Below, one piece after another: positions 6,210-14,747 of a stretch of 35,105 nucleotides of DNA. Below the pieces are notes generated by a model. It saw nothing but the letters and a program-made list of their open reading frames with translations. It did not search any database and had not been told where the DNA came from. The stretch's first letter is position 1; each line of letters begins with the position of its first letter. The position numbers and the translations under genes are program-made. The DNA comes from an uncultured Lachnospiraceae bacterium (GTDB lineage Bacteria > Bacillota > Clostridia > Lachnospirales > Lachnospiraceae): contig CATBDC010000042.1 of assembly GCA_949502235.1 (NCBI GenBank), forward strand, positions 1 through 35,105, in the 5' to 3' direction.

Positions 6210-7573
6210 TGGAAAAAAAGGATGAATTTATTTCTGGTCAAAGATTTGCAGGTATAAAGCCATTCCCCGAAAAAGTTTGGCTGTCGTCACCCACCATGCA
6301 TGGAGACGAGCAGAGATGGGTAGATGAGGCAATCCTTTCCAACTGGGTGACGACACTTGGAGAGAATGTAGACGCTGTGGAAAGGATGACTGCTAAGAAG
6401 GTTGGAAGGCAGTACGCAGTTGCGCTCAGCGCCGGTACAGCTGCGCTTCATATGGCTGTTCGTCTTGCGGGTGAGAGGCTGTATGGACCGAAGCCTGCGA
6501 ATGTGGGGGTACTTAAGGGAAAGAAGGTATTCTGCTCTGACTGTACCTTTGATGCCACAGTGAATCCGGTGGCATATGAGGGAGGCGAAGCAGTTTTCAT
6601 TGATATGGAGATGGATAGCTGGAATATGAGTCCGAAGGCGCTTGAAAAAGCTTTTCAGATTTATCCGGATGTAAAGCTGATTGTGATGGCACATCTGTAT
6701 GGAACTCCAGGGAAAGTAGAAGAAATTCGGGCGATAGCCGATAGATACGGTGCGTTGATTGTGGAAGATGCGGCTGAATCGTTAGGTGCGTCTGTTCTGA
6801 TTCATCCTTCCTCAGCTTTTTATGGAGCATCCGATTGTGCAGATGGTAAAAAGAAATGGGTCCAGACAGGATGCTTTGGAGATTATTCGATTTTCAGTTT
6901 CAACGGCAACAAGATTGTGACAGGAAGTTCAGGCGGAATGTTGATGACAGACGACGAAGAAGATGCCCATAAGGTGCGGAAATGGTCTACCCAGGCAAGA
7001 GAAGCCGCTGCCTGGTATCAGCATGAAGAACTTGGATACAACTATAGAATGTCAAATATTGTTGCTGGTATTGTCAGGGGACAGCTCCCATATTTAGAGA
7101 AACATATTGAAGCCAAAAAGAAAATCTATTTCCGTTACAAAGAAGGGCTTTCAGACTTACCTGTGAGTATGAATCCCGTTCCGGAAAATGTGAATCCCAA
7201 CTACTGGTTATCCTGCCTTTTGATAGATGAAGATAGAATGTGTGCCCAAGTAAGGTCAGAAAAACATGCGCTTTTTCATACAGAATCCGGTAAGTCATGT
7301 CCAACAGAAATTCATACCGCCATTACCTCGTTTAACGCAGAAAGTCGTTATATATGGAAGCCGATGCATATGCAGCCAATTTACAGGAATAATGTGTTTG
7401 TGACTGTGGACGGGGTGGTCAGAGGAAGGAGCAACGCCTACATTGAGAAGGAAATAGCAGTTGCTCATGGCAAGGACGTCTTTAACAGAGGATTGTGTCT
7501 GCCCAGTGATAATAAAATGTCTGCCAGGGAACAGGATATGATTATAGATATTATCCATAGATGTTTCAGATAA
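6206..7573 (+). CDS. DegT/DnrJ/EryC1/StrS-family PLP sugar aminotransferase
   Basis: A fold-type I PLP enzyme that transfers an amino group, usually from glutamate, to a keto-sugar nucleotide. Features are the N-terminal LSSPTMHGDEQRWV segment, the phosphate-binding ALSAGTAALHMAV, the cofactor-binding Asp in VEDAAESLGA and the Schiff-base lysine K236 in SFNGNKIVTGSSGG. At 455 residues it is longer than PglE/EpsN-type enzymes (about 390) owing to insertions around residues 195-215 and 350-375. With the next gene (a PglD-like acetyltransferase) it resembles the aminotransferase/acetyltransferase pair of bacillosamine or legionaminic acid synthesis, giving a 4-acetamido sugar. The retaining 4,6-dehydratase normally needed is not in the operon. 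The ATG overlaps the stop of the preceding gene. Confidence 0.9.
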   Translation: MMEKKDEFISGQRFAGIKPFPEKVWLSSPTMHGDEQRWVDEAILSNWVTTLGENVDAVERMTAKKVGRQYAVALSAGTAALHMAVRLAGERLYGPKPANVGVLKGKKVFCSDCTFDATVNPVAYEGGEAVFIDMEMDSWNMSPKALEKAFQIYPDVKLIVMAHLYGTPGKVEEIRAIADRYGALIVEDAAESLGASVLIHPSSAFYGASDCADGKKKWVQTGCFGDYSIFSFNGNKIVTGSSGGMLMTDDEEDAHKVRKWSTQAREAAAWYQHEELGYNYRMSNIVAGIVRGQLPYLEKHIEAKKKIYFRYKEGLSDLPVSMNPVPENVNPNYWLSCLLIDEDRMCAQVRSEKHALFHTESGKSCPTEIHTAITSFNAESRYIWKPMHMQPIYRNNVFVTVDGVVRGRSNAYIEKEIAVAHGKDVFNRGLCLPSDNKMSAREQDMIIDIIHRCFR

Positions 7574-7588
7574 GGAGGATTGTCAGAA

Positions 7589-8281
7589 GTGAAAAAGCTA
7601 ACAATCATTGGCGCTTCTGGTCATGGAAAGGTCGTAGCGGATATTGCAAGTCTAAACGGATATGAGGAGATTGAATTTCTTGATGACGATAGGTCAATCT
7701 CATTGTGCGGCTTATATCCTGTTGTTGGCACGTGTATGAAGGCATCAGAGATTGAAAACGATATTTTTATTGCCATAGGTAACGCCAACCATAGGAAGAA
7801 GCTGTTTAGAATGAATAGAGATAAATATCTCCCAATCCTTGTTCATCCTGACGCAGTAGTGGCAAAAGATGCAAAGATAGGTGCAGGTACGGTTATTATG
7901 GCCGGAGCAGTGCTGAATCCAGGAATTAAGACGGGCGAGGGATGTATTATCAATACATGTGCCTCCGTCGATCATGATTCTTCGATAGGGAATTATGTAC
8001 ACGTAGCAGTGGGGGCTCATCTGTGCGGAACCGTTACGGTAGGCGATGAGACATGGATTGGCGCTGGTAGTATTGTTTCTAACAATGTCAGTATTTGCGG
8101 CGGATGTACAATAGGTGCCGGTGCCGTAGTGGTTAAAGATATAAAGGAGAAGGGGACTCATATAGGAGTGCCGGCAAGGATGATGAATGAACTACAAAAA
8201 TTGAGGGGGGGGGGTATCCTGCTGGATAGCTTTATATACAAGGTCCTCACTCTATACAGACAATTCCATACAGCGGCATAG
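7589..8281 (+). CDS. PglD/NeuD-family sugar acetyltransferase with G10 tract near its end
   Basis: The N-terminal Rossmann-like part (LTIIGASGHGKVVADIA) is followed by left-handed beta-helix hexapeptide repeats (about 90-190: HPDAVVAKDAKIGAGTVI, VDHDSSIGNYVHV, GAGAVVVKDI, GVPARMM), the form of PglD and NeuD acetyl-CoA-dependent N/O-acetyltransferases. The likely substrate is the amino sugar made by the preceding gene. GTG at 7589 is preferred; a TTG at 7580 would be only 1 base from AAGGAGG (7572-7578). The family normally ends near VPAR, but here a run of ten G (8205-8214) leads into a 24-residue tail unlike the family. With nine G the frame would end at a TGA overlapping the next ATG; with eight or eleven G it would stop after YPAG. 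The tail is thus frame-variable. Confidence 0.88.
   Translation: MKKLTIIGASGHGKVVADIASLNGYEEIEFLDDDRSISLCGLYPVVGTCMKASEIENDIFIAIGNANHRKKLFRMNRDKYLPILVHPDAVVAKDAKIGAGTVIMAGAVLNPGIKTGEGCIINTCASVDHDSSIGNYVHVAVGAHLCGTVTVGDETWIGAGSIVSNNVSICGGCTIGAGAVVVKDIKEKGTHIGVPARMMNELQKLRGGGILLDSFIYKVLTLYRQFHTAA
8205..8214 (+). repeat. G10 homopolymer tract in acetyltransferase gene
   Basis: Ten consecutive G in a gene of ordinary composition. Slipped-strand mispairing at such tracts is the established mechanism of contingency loci. A change of one base alters the C-terminal tail and the spacing or coupling to the next gene. Confidence 0.9.
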
Positions 8282-8290
8282 GAGGACAGC

Positions 8291-9877
8291 ATGAAGAAAA
8301 TCTTATTCACAGGAGTAGGAAGAAGGATTGAACTTCTTCAGGCTTTTAGGAACGCTGCTCTCGTTTTAAATAAGGATTTAAAAATCTATGGCGCAGATAT
8401 GACAGGGACAGCGCCGGCATTGGCATATTGTGATTACACAAGAAAAGTTACAGCTATGACGGAGCCTGGATACATAGACAATCTCTTAAGAATATGTAAA
8501 GAAGACAGGATAGATCTCCTAATCCCAACGATTGACACAGACCTTTTGATTCTATCTGAGAACAAGGACTTGTTTGAAGAAGCAGGTACTCAGGTGATGA
8601 TTTCATCTGCTGATAAAATTCGGATATGTAGAGATAAGACCCAAACATCACAATTTTTTTCGGACTGCGGGCTTAAAGCTCCAATGCCTGTGAATGAGTG
8701 GAAAAAGTATCAGGCAGGATATCCCGCTTTTATCAAAGAGAGAGATGGAAGCAGCTCAATCAATGCATTTAAGGTTATGAATGTAAGAGAGCTTGAAATT
8801 TTTGCCGCACAGATTAAGGATTATATTGTCCAGCCATTTGTCGAAGGCAGAGAATATACAATCGATATTTTCTGTGATTGGAAGGGAGAGCTTATTAGCA
8901 TCGTTCCCCGTGAACGGATTCAGGTCAGAGCAGGAGAAGTCCTAAAGACTCAGATATGCATGGATGAAAAGATGATTGCAGAGGCGAATATGATATGTAA
9001 GGCGTTTCGGCCATGCGGCGCCATAACGGTACAGTTGATTCGTGACAACCACACAGGGGAAGATTATTTTATCGAGATTAATCCTCGGTTTGGCGGAGGC
9101 GCACCCCTATCCATGAAGGCTGGTGCAAGAAGCCCAGAAGCTGTGCTTAAGATGCTGGACGGAGAAAAGACTGAGTATTATAAAAAAATAGAGGACAAAG
9201 CTATCTACAGCAGATTTGACCAATCTGTATGCATTACAGAGGAACAAAGCAAGGTGAAGGGCGTTATCTTTGATTTGGATGATACGTTGTATTCAGAAAA
9301 GGATTATGTGAAGTCAGGATACAGGGCAGTGGCGGAATATTTAGGAAACCTGTCTTACGCAGAGTGTTTATGGGAGTATTATGAGAGTGGATTACCTCCT
9401 ATTGATGAGCTGCTAAAAACACTTAAAAGAGAAGATGAAAAAGAGTCTGTATTGAATGTATATCGTACACATAAGCCGGATATTCACCTCTATGAAGGGG
9501 TTGTAGAATTGCTTACAAAGCTGAATCAAAAAGGTATAAAGACAGGGATTATCACTGATGGCAGGCCAGAGGGGCAGAAGATGAAAATTGCAGGCCTCGG
9601 CCTTGGGAAGCTTGTTAATGATATCATCATAACAGACGAATTAGGCGGGATACAGTTCCGCAAGCCCTGTGATATCGCATTCCGTATCATGCAGACACGC
9701 TGGAGGCTGCCTGCGGAACAAATGGTATATGTAGGAGACAATTTCGCAAAAGATTTTCAGGCGCCCAGGCAGTTAGGTATGAAAAGTATTTACTTCAAAA
9801 ATAGTGACGGATTGTATCCACGTCATCAGTCAGCTCAATGGACTATAAACAATATCAATGAACTAAAGTTTTTATAA
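8291..9877 (+). CDS. ATP-grasp ligase fused to a HAD-family hydrolase
   Basis: The first 315 residues or so are a CarB-like ATP-grasp domain: N-terminal KILFTGVGRRIELLQAF, ATP-binding FIKERDGSSS, VQPFVEGREYTIDIF and the metal-binding FIEINPRFGGG. From about residue 322 a HAD phosphatase follows, with nucleophile and acid/base D328-L-D330 in IFDLDDTLYSE, motif II IITDGRP, a lysine in FRKP and motif IV YVGDNFAKDF. ATP-grasp enzymes join a carboxylate to an amine through an acyl phosphate. The HAD part would remove a phosphate from a sugar or acyl donor. The two activities may run in sequence to add a carboxylate-derived group to an amino sugar (inference). AGGAGG precedes the ATG closely. No frameshift separates the two parts. 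Confidence 0.85.
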   Translation: MKKILFTGVGRRIELLQAFRNAALVLNKDLKIYGADMTGTAPALAYCDYTRKVTAMTEPGYIDNLLRICKEDRIDLLIPTIDTDLLILSENKDLFEEAGTQVMISSADKIRICRDKTQTSQFFSDCGLKAPMPVNEWKKYQAGYPAFIKERDGSSSINAFKVMNVRELEIFAAQIKDYIVQPFVEGREYTIDIFCDWKGELISIVPRERIQVRAGEVLKTQICMDEKMIAEANMICKAFRPCGAITVQLIRDNHTGEDYFIEINPRFGGGAPLSMKAGARSPEAVLKMLDGEKTEYYKKIEDKAIYSRFDQSVCITEEQSKVKGVIFDLDDTLYSEKDYVKSGYRAVAEYLGNLSYAECLWEYYESGLPPIDELLKTLKREDEKESVLNVYRTHKPDIHLYEGVVELLTKLNQKGIKTGIITDGRPEGQKMKIAGLGLGKLVNDIIITDELGGIQFRKPCDIAFRIMQTRWRLPAEQMVYVGDNFAKDFQAPRQLGMKSIYFKNSDGLYPRHQSAQWTINNINELKFL

Positions 9878-9887
9878 GGAGTAACCT

Positions 9888-10550
9888 ATGAATGTTCTTG
9901 TGATAGCACCTCATCCGGATGATGAAATTCTGGGGACCGGAGGGACAATCGCTAAGAGAGCAGCCCAGGGGCATGATGTATACGTATGCATTGTTACTAA
10001 GGGCTGCGAGCCATTATTTCATGAGAAATATGTAGAAAAGGGTCGTTCGGAATGTAGGAAGGCAGATGAATATCTTGGTGTGAAAGAGACAATATTCCTG
10101 GATTTTCCAGCGGTGATGCTTGAAGAAGTTCCAAGATATGAATTGAATGATGGAATCCTTGGTGTTATACAGAGGATAAAGCCGGAGGAAGTATATGTGC
10201 CTCACCGCGGGGATATGCAGATTGACCATAAGATTGTGGTTGACGCGGCCATGGTCGCACTCAGACCTAAATATAGTCATAAGGTAAAGCGTATCTATGC
10301 ATATGAGACGTTGTCAGAGACAGGATGGGATATTCCGAATGTAATGAATGAGTTCATTCCCACAGTATATGAGGATATCAGTGATACCATCAATAAGAAG
10401 ATAGAAGCAATGAATATCTTCCAGTCTCAACTGGCTTCGTTCCCTAATGCCAGGTCTATTGGCGCCATTGAGGCATTGGCCAGATTCAGAGGAAGTACAG
10501 TCACTTTGGAAGCCGCAGAAGCATTTGGAATTGTGAGAGAGATTAAATAG
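9888..10550 (+). CDS. PIG-L/LmbE-family deacetylase
   Basis: 220 residues beginning MNVLVIAPHPDDEILGTGGT. The H-P-D-D-E zinc motif is at 9-13 and the second zinc-binding part is PHRGDMQIDHKIV (about 104-117). Members remove N-acetyl (or related acyl) groups from GlcNAc-containing molecules, for example in GPI, mycothiol and bacillithiol synthesis and in glycan pathways. Here it could free an amino group for the neighbouring ATP-grasp ligases to acylate. It is preceded by GGAG and sits 10 bases after the ATP-grasp-HAD gene. The substrate is not readable from the sequence. Confidence 0.9.
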   Translation: MNVLVIAPHPDDEILGTGGTIAKRAAQGHDVYVCIVTKGCEPLFHEKYVEKGRSECRKADEYLGVKETIFLDFPAVMLEEVPRYELNDGILGVIQRIKPEEVYVPHRGDMQIDHKIVVDAAMVALRPKYSHKVKRIYAYETLSETGWDIPNVMNEFIPTVYEDISDTINKKIEAMNIFQSQLASFPNARSIGAIEALARFRGSTVTLEAAEAFGIVREIK

Positions 10551-10558
10551 GAGATGGC

Positions 10559-11179
10559 ATGTACGCAAAATACATAAAACGGATCATAGATTTTATTCTG
10601 TCTTTTATTGCTGTCATCGTTTTTTCACCGCTGCTTCTCGTAATCGCCGTTTTGGTGAAAATCAATCTTGGGGCGCCAGTAATATTCAAACAAGAACGTA
10701 TAGGGCTTAATGAAAAGATTTTCACGATGTATAAGTTTCGGACTATGAATGACAAAAGAGATAAAAATGGAGAACTGCTGCCTGACATTTACAGACAGAC
10801 AAGGTTAGGCGATTTTCTCAGATCAACAAGCCTTGACGAGCTGCCTGAATTGATAAATATCCTTAAGGGTGACATTGCGATTGTAGGTCCGCGGCCTCTG
10901 TTAGTATCTTATCTTCCCTACTATACGGAAGAAGAAAGGCTTAGACATTCTGTTAGAGGCGGACTTACGGTGCCGGAGGTGGTATATGGAGATGTGGCGC
11001 CTACATGGGAGGAGCAGTTTTCTTATGAGGTAGATTATACAAAAAACATCAGCTTCTTGCTGGACATAAAAATTATCTGGAATACTGTGAAAATCATCTT
11101 CAAAAGGGTAGAAAATGACTATGGCTCGCAAGTTCGTAATCCCTTGAATGTAGAACGCAGCGATTGGGTAAGGAAGTGA
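10559..11179 (+). CDS. initiating phosphoglycosyl transferase, PglC/WcaJ-type sugar transferase
   Basis: 206 residues, the size of the minimal monotopic (PglC-like) class. It has one membrane-embedded helix at the N-terminus (about 8-32), then VIFKQERIGLNEKIFTMYKF-RTM, the catalytic LDELPELIN and VGPRPLL motifs. These enzymes move a sugar-1-phosphate from UDP-sugar to undecaprenyl phosphate on the inner face of the membrane, starting each repeat unit. By analogy with PglC, with aminotransferase and PglD-like genes upstream, the first sugar may be an amino-acetamido sugar; FucNAc or another HexNAc is also possible. Confidence 0.92.
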   Translation: MYAKYIKRIIDFILSFIAVIVFSPLLLVIAVLVKINLGAPVIFKQERIGLNEKIFTMYKFRTMNDKRDKNGELLPDIYRQTRLGDFLRSTSLDELPELINILKGDIAIVGPRPLLVSYLPYYTEEERLRHSVRGGLTVPEVVYGDVAPTWEEQFSYEVDYTKNISFLLDIKIIWNTVKIIFKRVENDYGSQVRNPLNVERSDWVRK

Positions 11180-11183
11180 AAAA

Positions 11184-12404
11184 ATGATTGGATTATCAGC
11201 ACAGCAAATCGAAGAAATAGAATCAAAGTTTGGAGTTCCGGTATACATCTTCCACAGTGATGAGTTCGTGGAAAACTACAAGGAATTAGAAAACACATTT
11301 CAAAAGATTTATCCTCAATATCAGATTTGTTACTCTTATAAGACAAACTATACGCCAACTATTTGCCGTATGGTTAAGCAGCTAGGCGGGTATGCTGAGG
11401 TTGTTTCTGATATGGAATATGAACTTGCAAAAAAATTAGGATATTCTGCAAAAAAGATTGTTTATAACGGTCCCTGCAAAGGAAAATATCTTGAAGTGCA
11501 TCTGCTTGAGAATGGCATAAACAATGTTGACCGTGTGGAAGAAGCAGAGAGAATCTGTAGGTTTGCAGATGAGAATCCTGACAAAAATATAAAAACAGGA
11601 ATACGAGTCAATTTTGACCTTGATGCAGGTTATACATCGAGATTTGGTATTGATCTTAATCTTCTGGGAGAATTGCTGCTCCTGTTTCAGACACATCATG
11701 TCACGGTAAATGGACTTCATTGTCATATGAGCAGAGCAAGAGGAATAGAGCCTTGGAGGCTTCGGGCAAAGACAATGTTAGGATTGGTGGAACGATACCA
11801 TTTATATGAATTAGAATACATTAGTCTTGGCAGCGGTATGTTTGGCAAAATGGATTGTGAATTGCAGGTTCAGTTTCCTTGTGATATTCCTGATTATACA
11901 GAGTATGGAAATGGAGTGGTTGGGCAGTTTGCTGAGTTCTACAAGGATAAGGAGATTAAGCCAACACTTTTTACCGAGCCGGGAACAACGTTAATATCAA
12001 AATACGTAGATTTTCTGGCAAAGGTGGAAGGAATCAAGACAGTGCGGGGCAGAGAGTTTGTCTTACTGAATTGTAGTTTTCATAATCTTGGCGAAACATG
12101 CCAGATGAAGAATTTACCAATTAGGGTGTTCCACCAGGGAGGGGGTCTGACGTCCCTTACAAATGCCAGATTGGTTGGTTACACATGCTTAGAGCAGGAT
12201 GTTCTCTACAGAGATTTTTGTGGAGAGCTATCCGTAGGCGACTACATTGAATTTGGAAATGTTGGAGGATATTCCCTGGTTGACAAGCCTCCTTTCATTC
12301 AGCCTGATTGTCCGATGATTGCCATAAAGGAAGGAAAACAAGAGTTAATCAAACGTGCAGAGACGTTTGAGGATATTTTTAAGACTTTTAGGTGGGAGAT
12401 ATGA
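11184..12404 (+). CDS. PLP-dependent decarboxylase, diaminopimelate decarboxylase-like (fold type III)
   Basis: An alanine-racemase-type TIM barrel plus C-terminal beta domain. The PLP lysine is K53 in CYSYKTNYTP, followed by YAEVVSDMEYELAKKLG, LHCHMSR, the phosphate-binding SLGSG and EPGTTL. NLGETC is in the region that carries the active-site Cys in this group. Its 406 residues fit DapDC relatives. True lysine-pathway DapDC usually has KAN rather than KTN, and the capsule setting suggests a specialised decarboxylase that makes an amine or amino-acid-derived substituent, perhaps used by the ATP-grasp ligase encoded directly after it with overlapping stop and start. The substrate is unknown. 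Confidence 0.85.
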   Translation: MIGLSAQQIEEIESKFGVPVYIFHSDEFVENYKELENTFQKIYPQYQICYSYKTNYTPTICRMVKQLGGYAEVVSDMEYELAKKLGYSAKKIVYNGPCKGKYLEVHLLENGINNVDRVEEAERICRFADENPDKNIKTGIRVNFDLDAGYTSRFGIDLNLLGELLLLFQTHHVTVNGLHCHMSRARGIEPWRLRAKTMLGLVERYHLYELEYISLGSGMFGKMDCELQVQFPCDIPDYTEYGNGVVGQFAEFYKDKEIKPTLFTEPGTTLISKYVDFLAKVEGIKTVRGREFVLLNCSFHNLGETCQMKNLPIRVFHQGGGLTSLTNARLVGYTCLEQDVLYRDFCGELSVGDYIEFGNVGGYSLVDKPPFIQPDCPMIAIKEGKQELIKRAETFEDIFKTFRWEI

Positions 12405-13471
12405 TGCGAAAAGATTTGACAATATTATTATCTGCTTCCGGCTCTCCTTCCATGCCCGGACAACTAGAGTGTTTCCGCAGGAATGGTGAACGGAATATCA
12501 GGATTGTGGGTATGGATATGAGTGACGAGCCAAGCGCCAGATATTTGGTAGATACGTTTTATCAAGTGCCTGCGGCATCAGAGAAATGTTACTGTGACAT
12601 TGTGCTTGATATATGTAAAAAAGAAGGAATTGATATCTATTTTCCCAACATTTCGGCTGAGGTGAGCGCAGTTGCTGAGAGGCTTGGCGAATTTGAAGCG
12701 ATAGGGACGATTGTTTCCATTGCAGATCAAAAGGCTGTGGAAATTACAAATAATAAATTGTCCGCTTATCGTTTTTTGAAAACAAGAGGCATAGGGGTTC
12801 CTGATTTTTATCCGGTATATAGTGCAAAGGATTTTGTGAAAGGATGCCGAAAATTAGGCTATCCAAACCGCCCCGTATGTTTGAAGATTACAGAAGAAAG
12901 CGGGAGCAGGGGCGTAAGGATTATAGATGCCGCAAGGAACCGATATCAAATCTTTGCACATGAAAAGCCCAATAGTTTTTTTACCTCTTATGATGATATG
13001 CTAAGCATCCTAAGCAGTACGGAGGCTCTCGATGAAATGATGCTTGTTGAGTATATGTCCGGAAATGAATATACGGTTGACCTTCTTGCCGACCATGGAA
13101 ATATTTTATATATGGCAGGTAGGGAAAATGTAGTCAGTATGATGAGTATAGCCCAGGAAAGCGTTGTGTCCAAGATAGATTCTGCTTATGAAATGTGCCG
13201 AAAAATCGTCAAAGCCTTAGAACTTGACGGTAACATTGGTTTTGACTTCATGAAGGATGCAAATGGCAATCCGGTACTTATGGATATTAATCCGAGAATT
13301 ACGGCAACAGTTTCTGTAATCGCGGCAGCAGGGGTGAATCTGCCATACCTGAGAGTAAAGCAGTTGTTAGGGGAGACATTACCAGAGTGTCAGATTGATT
13401 ATGGGACGAGACTGAAAAGACGATACGGAGAAATCTATACCAATTCCAAAGGGGAGCTAATTAACATCTGA
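12401..13471 (+). CDS. ATP-grasp carboxylate-amine ligase (CarB-like)
   Basis: A 356-residue single-domain-set ATP-grasp protein. It has N-terminal TILLSASGSPSMPGQLE, an ATP-binding CLKITEESGSRGVRII, VEYMSGNEYTVDLL and the metal-binding MDINPRITATVS. ATG 12401 overlaps the stop of the decarboxylase gene; the GTG at 12392 is too far upstream. It is related to, but shorter than, the ATP-grasp half of the earlier fusion gene. It probably forms an amide between an acid and an amine, and the adjacent decarboxylase suggests that one partner is derived from a diamino or keto acid (inference). Confidence 0.85.
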   Translation: MMRKDLTILLSASGSPSMPGQLECFRRNGERNIRIVGMDMSDEPSARYLVDTFYQVPAASEKCYCDIVLDICKKEGIDIYFPNISAEVSAVAERLGEFEAIGTIVSIADQKAVEITNNKLSAYRFLKTRGIGVPDFYPVYSAKDFVKGCRKLGYPNRPVCLKITEESGSRGVRIIDAARNRYQIFAHEKPNSFFTSYDDMLSILSSTEALDEMMLVEYMSGNEYTVDLLADHGNILYMAGRENVVSMMSIAQESVVSKIDSAYEMCRKIVKALELDGNIGFDFMKDANGNPVLMDINPRITATVSVIAAAGVNLPYLRVKQLLGETLPECQIDYGTRLKRRYGEIYTNSKGELINI

Positions 13472-13488
13472 TTTTGGGAGAACTGAAA

Positions 13489-14718
13489 ATGAACGTTCTT
13501 TTTTTGACAATCGACCATGTTACATCATTTTCCGACAGGTCTATTTATATAGATTTGGTTAATCAGTTTATAGAAAAAGGATGCTATGTAACCGTTTTAT
13601 CTGCCTGCGAGCAGAGGGAACAAAGACGAAACTCATCTGTTTATTTTGAAGTAGACGGGGGCGAGGTAATCAAAGTCCTGGTTCCTAATGTGACGAAAGT
13701 AGAAAACTATATTCAAAAGGGTATTTCTCTTGTCAGATTCAATTATTTGTTTCAGAAAGCAGCCGTAAAAGCAATGAAAAAACGGAAGTATGACCTGGTT
13801 CTCTATGGCTCTCCTCCGGTTACGGTTTATGGTGCTGTTGAGTTGGTGAAAAAAAGGCAGGGGGCGTACAGTTATCTTCTTCTCAAAGATATATGGCCCT
13901 ATGATTGTGTTTTTGGGAATGTTCTTACCACACACGGATGGAAGGGAATTGCATTTTATATTTTAAAATTAATGGCAAGAAGACTATATAGGGCTTCAGA
14001 TTATATTGGGTGTATGTCTCCTGCAAATATCCGATTTCTTCTTGATAACGAGCCATGGCTTTCTAAGAAAAAAATAGAGATTAATCCCAATAGTGTCAAA
14101 CCCTTTGGTTGGGCTCTTACAGATGAAAAAAGGGAAGCAATGAGGATACAAAACGGATTACCATGTGATAAGGTTATTTTCATTTACGGCGGTAATCTTG
14201 GGATTGCCCAGGGAATAGACTTTGCCTTAAAGGCGGTGAAAGCATCTGAAACGGTGGAGGAGGCCTGTTTTGTGTTTGTAGGAGGCGGTACGGCAAAGGC
14301 AAAGGTTAAGAAGGCTGAAAATTCTTCTGATTTTAAGAATCTCATTTTTCTTCCTGCAATGCCAAAGGATGATTATGAACAACTGGTATATGCCTGCGAC
14401 GTAGGATTGATTTTCTTAAATCATGAGTGTCTGGCGCCCAATTATCCCTCAAGACTGCTTTCTTATATGCAAGCTGCGCTTCCGGTAATCTGCGCCACAG
14501 ATACTTACACAGATGTGGGAAAGATTGGGGTGGAGAATGGATATGGATTATGGTGCGAGAGTAATCAAACAGATGATTTTGTGAAGTGCGTCCGTAAGCT
14601 TTGCGAAAAATCGCTGCGAAGTTCCATGGGCCGAGAAGCTCATTCCTATTTTGTAAATCATTACACAGTACAGACATCTTATGAGTTAATAGTCAGGCAT
14701 TTTCAAGAAAATAATTAA
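13489..14718 (+). CDS. glycosyltransferase, GT4 family (GT-B fold)
   Basis: 409 residues. The N-terminal domain starts MNVLFLTIDHVTSFSDRS and the C-terminal donor-binding domain has IFIYGGNLGIAQGIDFAL, FVFVGGGTAKAKVK and LAPNYPSRLLSYMQAALPVI, the GT4 pattern seen in WcaI/WbuB-like enzymes. It is a cytoplasmic, membrane-associated enzyme that adds a sugar to the lipid-linked repeat unit. ATG 13489 is chosen with GGGAG 8 bases upstream; the TTG at 13474 has no ribosome binding site. Donor and acceptor cannot be read from the sequence. Confidence 0.9.
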   Translation: MNVLFLTIDHVTSFSDRSIYIDLVNQFIEKGCYVTVLSACEQREQRRNSSVYFEVDGGEVIKVLVPNVTKVENYIQKGISLVRFNYLFQKAAVKAMKKRKYDLVLYGSPPVTVYGAVELVKKRQGAYSYLLLKDIWPYDCVFGNVLTTHGWKGIAFYILKLMARRLYRASDYIGCMSPANIRFLLDNEPWLSKKKIEINPNSVKPFGWALTDEKREAMRIQNGLPCDKVIFIYGGNLGIAQGIDFALKAVKASETVEEACFVFVGGGTAKAKVKKAENSSDFKNLIFLPAMPKDDYEQLVYACDVGLIFLNHECLAPNYPSRLLSYMQAALPVICATDTYTDVGKIGVENGYGLWCESNQTDDFVKCVRKLCEKSLRSSMGREAHSYFVNHYTVQTSYELIVRHFQENN

Positions 14719-14747
14719 TATACAACATCTATGGGGGAGGTAAGGAT

